Assembly: GCF_000333955.1 (NCBI RefSeq)
Contig: NZ_CAPS01000076.1
Coordinates: 1 to 64,000 of the forward strand
DNA: 64,000 nt
Source: Rhodococcus sp. AW25M09
GTDB lineage: Bacteria; Actinomycetota; Actinomycetes; Mycobacteriales; Mycobacteriaceae
Direction: 5' to 3'
The translations under genes were made by a program, and so were the position numbers. This document shows positions 63,033 through 64,000 of this stretch, piece after piece (within the stretch, counting starts at the first letter, position 1; every line of letters starts with the position of its first letter). The notes beneath the pieces are model-generated. The model did not search any database. It had not been told where the DNA came from and worked only from the letters and a program-made list of their open reading frames with translations.

Positions 63033-64000
63033 TGCCTATGACGGGACGTAGCGACAACGAAGAATCCTTCGTCGAGTCGGGGGACACCGCGCTGACCCCC
63101 GGCGCATTCGATCGCCTCGAGTCACTCTTCGGTCCGATCGACGATCAACTCGCCCAGCAGTATCCAGGTGACCGAATCGGCGGGCAGCCCTCTCACACCG
63201 TGTACGTCTCGGCGTCGGACGCGTCGGCGGATGTGCCCGCCCTGTGGGGCGCTGCCGCCCTGGCAATTCTGGATGCGCACCCCGATGCGTTCGCCGAACT
63301 CGACACCGCTGACGCGTCCGCCCTCGTGCGTGACCGGTTGAACAGTGCGCCCATCCAGGACCTCAGGTTCGATTTCGAGGACGGTTACGGGTGGCGGTCG
63401 GACGCCGTCGAAGACCGTCACGCAACCGCAGCGGGTGCAGCGCTGTCGGCGTTGGCGAAAGATCCCGCCGGCCCGACCTGGCTCGGCATTCGCGCCAAAG
63501 GGCTTGCCGCACACGAGCGTCGGCGCGGGATTCGAACCCTCGAGCTCGTGTTGGACGGTGCCGGGGGAGTGCCCGACGGGTTCGTGTTCACCGTGCCCAA
63601 GCTCCGTGCCGTCGATCAGGTGGCCGCTGTTGTCGCGTTGTGCGAGGAACTCGAGCGCGCGCACGGCCTACCCGATCGCGCCCTGCGGTTCGAGTTGCAG
63701 ATCGAAAGCCCTCAGGCGGTGATCGGGGCCGACGGCACGACGACGCTTGCGCGGGCGATTACCCGGTCCGACGGTCGCTGCACATCGCTGCACTACGGGA
63801 CCTACGACTACAGCGCCGCGTGCGGGATCACCTCTGCGCAGCAGTCGCTGGCTCATCCGGTCGCCGATCACGCGAAGAACGTCATGCTGGTGGCAGCCGC
63901 GCAGACCGGGGTATGGGTGTGCGACGGCTCGACTCAGGTCGTGCCGACCGGTGACGCCGAGCAGGTTGCGGTGTCCGCGCGGCGGCACTTCGAGCTGGTG
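63032..64000 (+). CDS. DUF6986/HpcH-aldolase-like protein, truncated at window end
   Basis: First 323 codons of a gene running off the right edge, starting at ATG 63032 that overlaps the thioesterase stop. Features of the HpcH/HpaI-citrate-lyase-like TIM barrel: QDLRFDFEDGYGW with acidic metal-site residues, FTVPKLRAVDQVAAV, RFELQIESPQAVIG, and SLHYGTYDYSAACGI. I identify it as DUF6986, a stand-alone actinobacterial aldolase-fold family without assigned reaction. The rest of the gene lies outside the window. Confidence 0.8.
   Translation, partial: MPMTGRSDNEESFVESGDTALTPGAFDRLESLFGPIDDQLAQQYPGDRIGGQPSHTVYVSASDASADVPALWGAAALAILDAHPDAFAELDTADASALVRDRLNSAPIQDLRFDFEDGYGWRSDAVEDRHATAAGAALSALAKDPAGPTWLGIRAKGLAAHERRRGIRTLELVLDGAGGVPDGFVFTVPKLRAVDQVAAVVALCEELERAHGLPDRALRFELQIESPQAVIGADGTTTLARAITRSDGRCTSLHYGTYDYSAACGITSAQQSLAHPVADHAKNVMLVAAAQTGVWVCDGSTQVVPTGDAEQVAVSARRHFELV

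Overview
The window reads as a chromosomal segment of a high-GC mycolic-acid actinobacterium of the Nocardiaceae, most likely Rhodococcus or a close relative. Supporting signs are GC-rich third codon positions, frequent GTG starts, many 4-base ATGA/GTGA stop-start overlaps, an IdeR/DtxR-type iron box, a full-length carboxylic acid reductase, and a long block (about 26.2-53.8 kb) that follows, from memory, the Mycobacterium tuberculosis order Rv1822-Rv1846c (pgsA-like, DUF881, SBP, DUF881, gcvH, garA, two MerR genes around a BFN nuclease, gcvP, vWA protein, glcB, paired CNNM/CorC genes, guaB1, gnd, M56 peptidase, BlaI). No prophage, transposase, CRISPR array, rRNA or convincing tRNA was seen.

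Layout. 0.4-9.4 kb (mostly minus strand): Fpg/Nei glycosylase, carboxymuconolactone-decarboxylase-like protein, a small membrane protein, a gene-poor 0.7 kb gap, an SRPBCC/acyl-CoA ligase fusion, a sodium:alanine symporter, a flavin amine oxidase and a membrane Ser/Thr kinase. 9.5-14.4 kb (plus): EAL-DICT protein, second sodium:alanine symporter, GyrI-like protein, siderophore-type MFS carrier. 14.5-16.7 kb: small regulatory and hypothetical genes, including a two-gene wHTH/membrane-protein operon with a clear leaderless promoter and palindromic operator. 16.7-23.1 kb: carboxylic acid reductase, and divergent from it an acyl-CoA dehydrogenase and an SDR. 23.1-24.7 kb: a JmjC-type Fe(II)/2-oxoglutarate oxygenase translationally coupled to a small repeat peptide, the strongest candidate for an undescribed peptide-modification system. 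24.8-26.1 kb: idi and a Nudix hydrolase.

26.2-35.4 kb is the conserved mycobacterial-type block: phospholipid synthase, DUF881-SBP-DUF881, gcvH, garA, FtsR-like MerR, BFN nuclease, second MerR, a tandem glycine riboswitch and gcvP. 35.4-46.7 kb (minus): metallophosphoesterase, vWA/solute-binding protein, malate synthase G, a DNA-glycosylase-annotated family, two CNNM/CorC proteins, GMP-reductase-type GuaB1 and a DMT carrier. 46.7-52.1 kb: two DEAD-box RNA helicases flanking a DUF4262 gene and gnd; a 21-bp tandem repeat lies between the first helicase and DUF4262. 52.4-58 kb: BlaI/M56 sensor pair, then an esterase and MprF/AlpS-like aminoacyl-lipid synthase pair. 58-61.6 kb: siderophore ABC importer lacking its binding protein, divergent from an iron-box gene of unknown function. 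62.5-64 kb: PaaI-like thioesterase and a DUF6986 aldolase-fold protein cut by the window end.

Themes: one-carbon and C2 metabolism (glycine cleavage genes under a glycine riboswitch, malate synthase, GarA as 2-oxoglutarate-node regulator), iron supply, and cell-envelope maintenance. Starts were chosen by ribosome-binding sites, overlaps and family alignment from memory; no database search was run.
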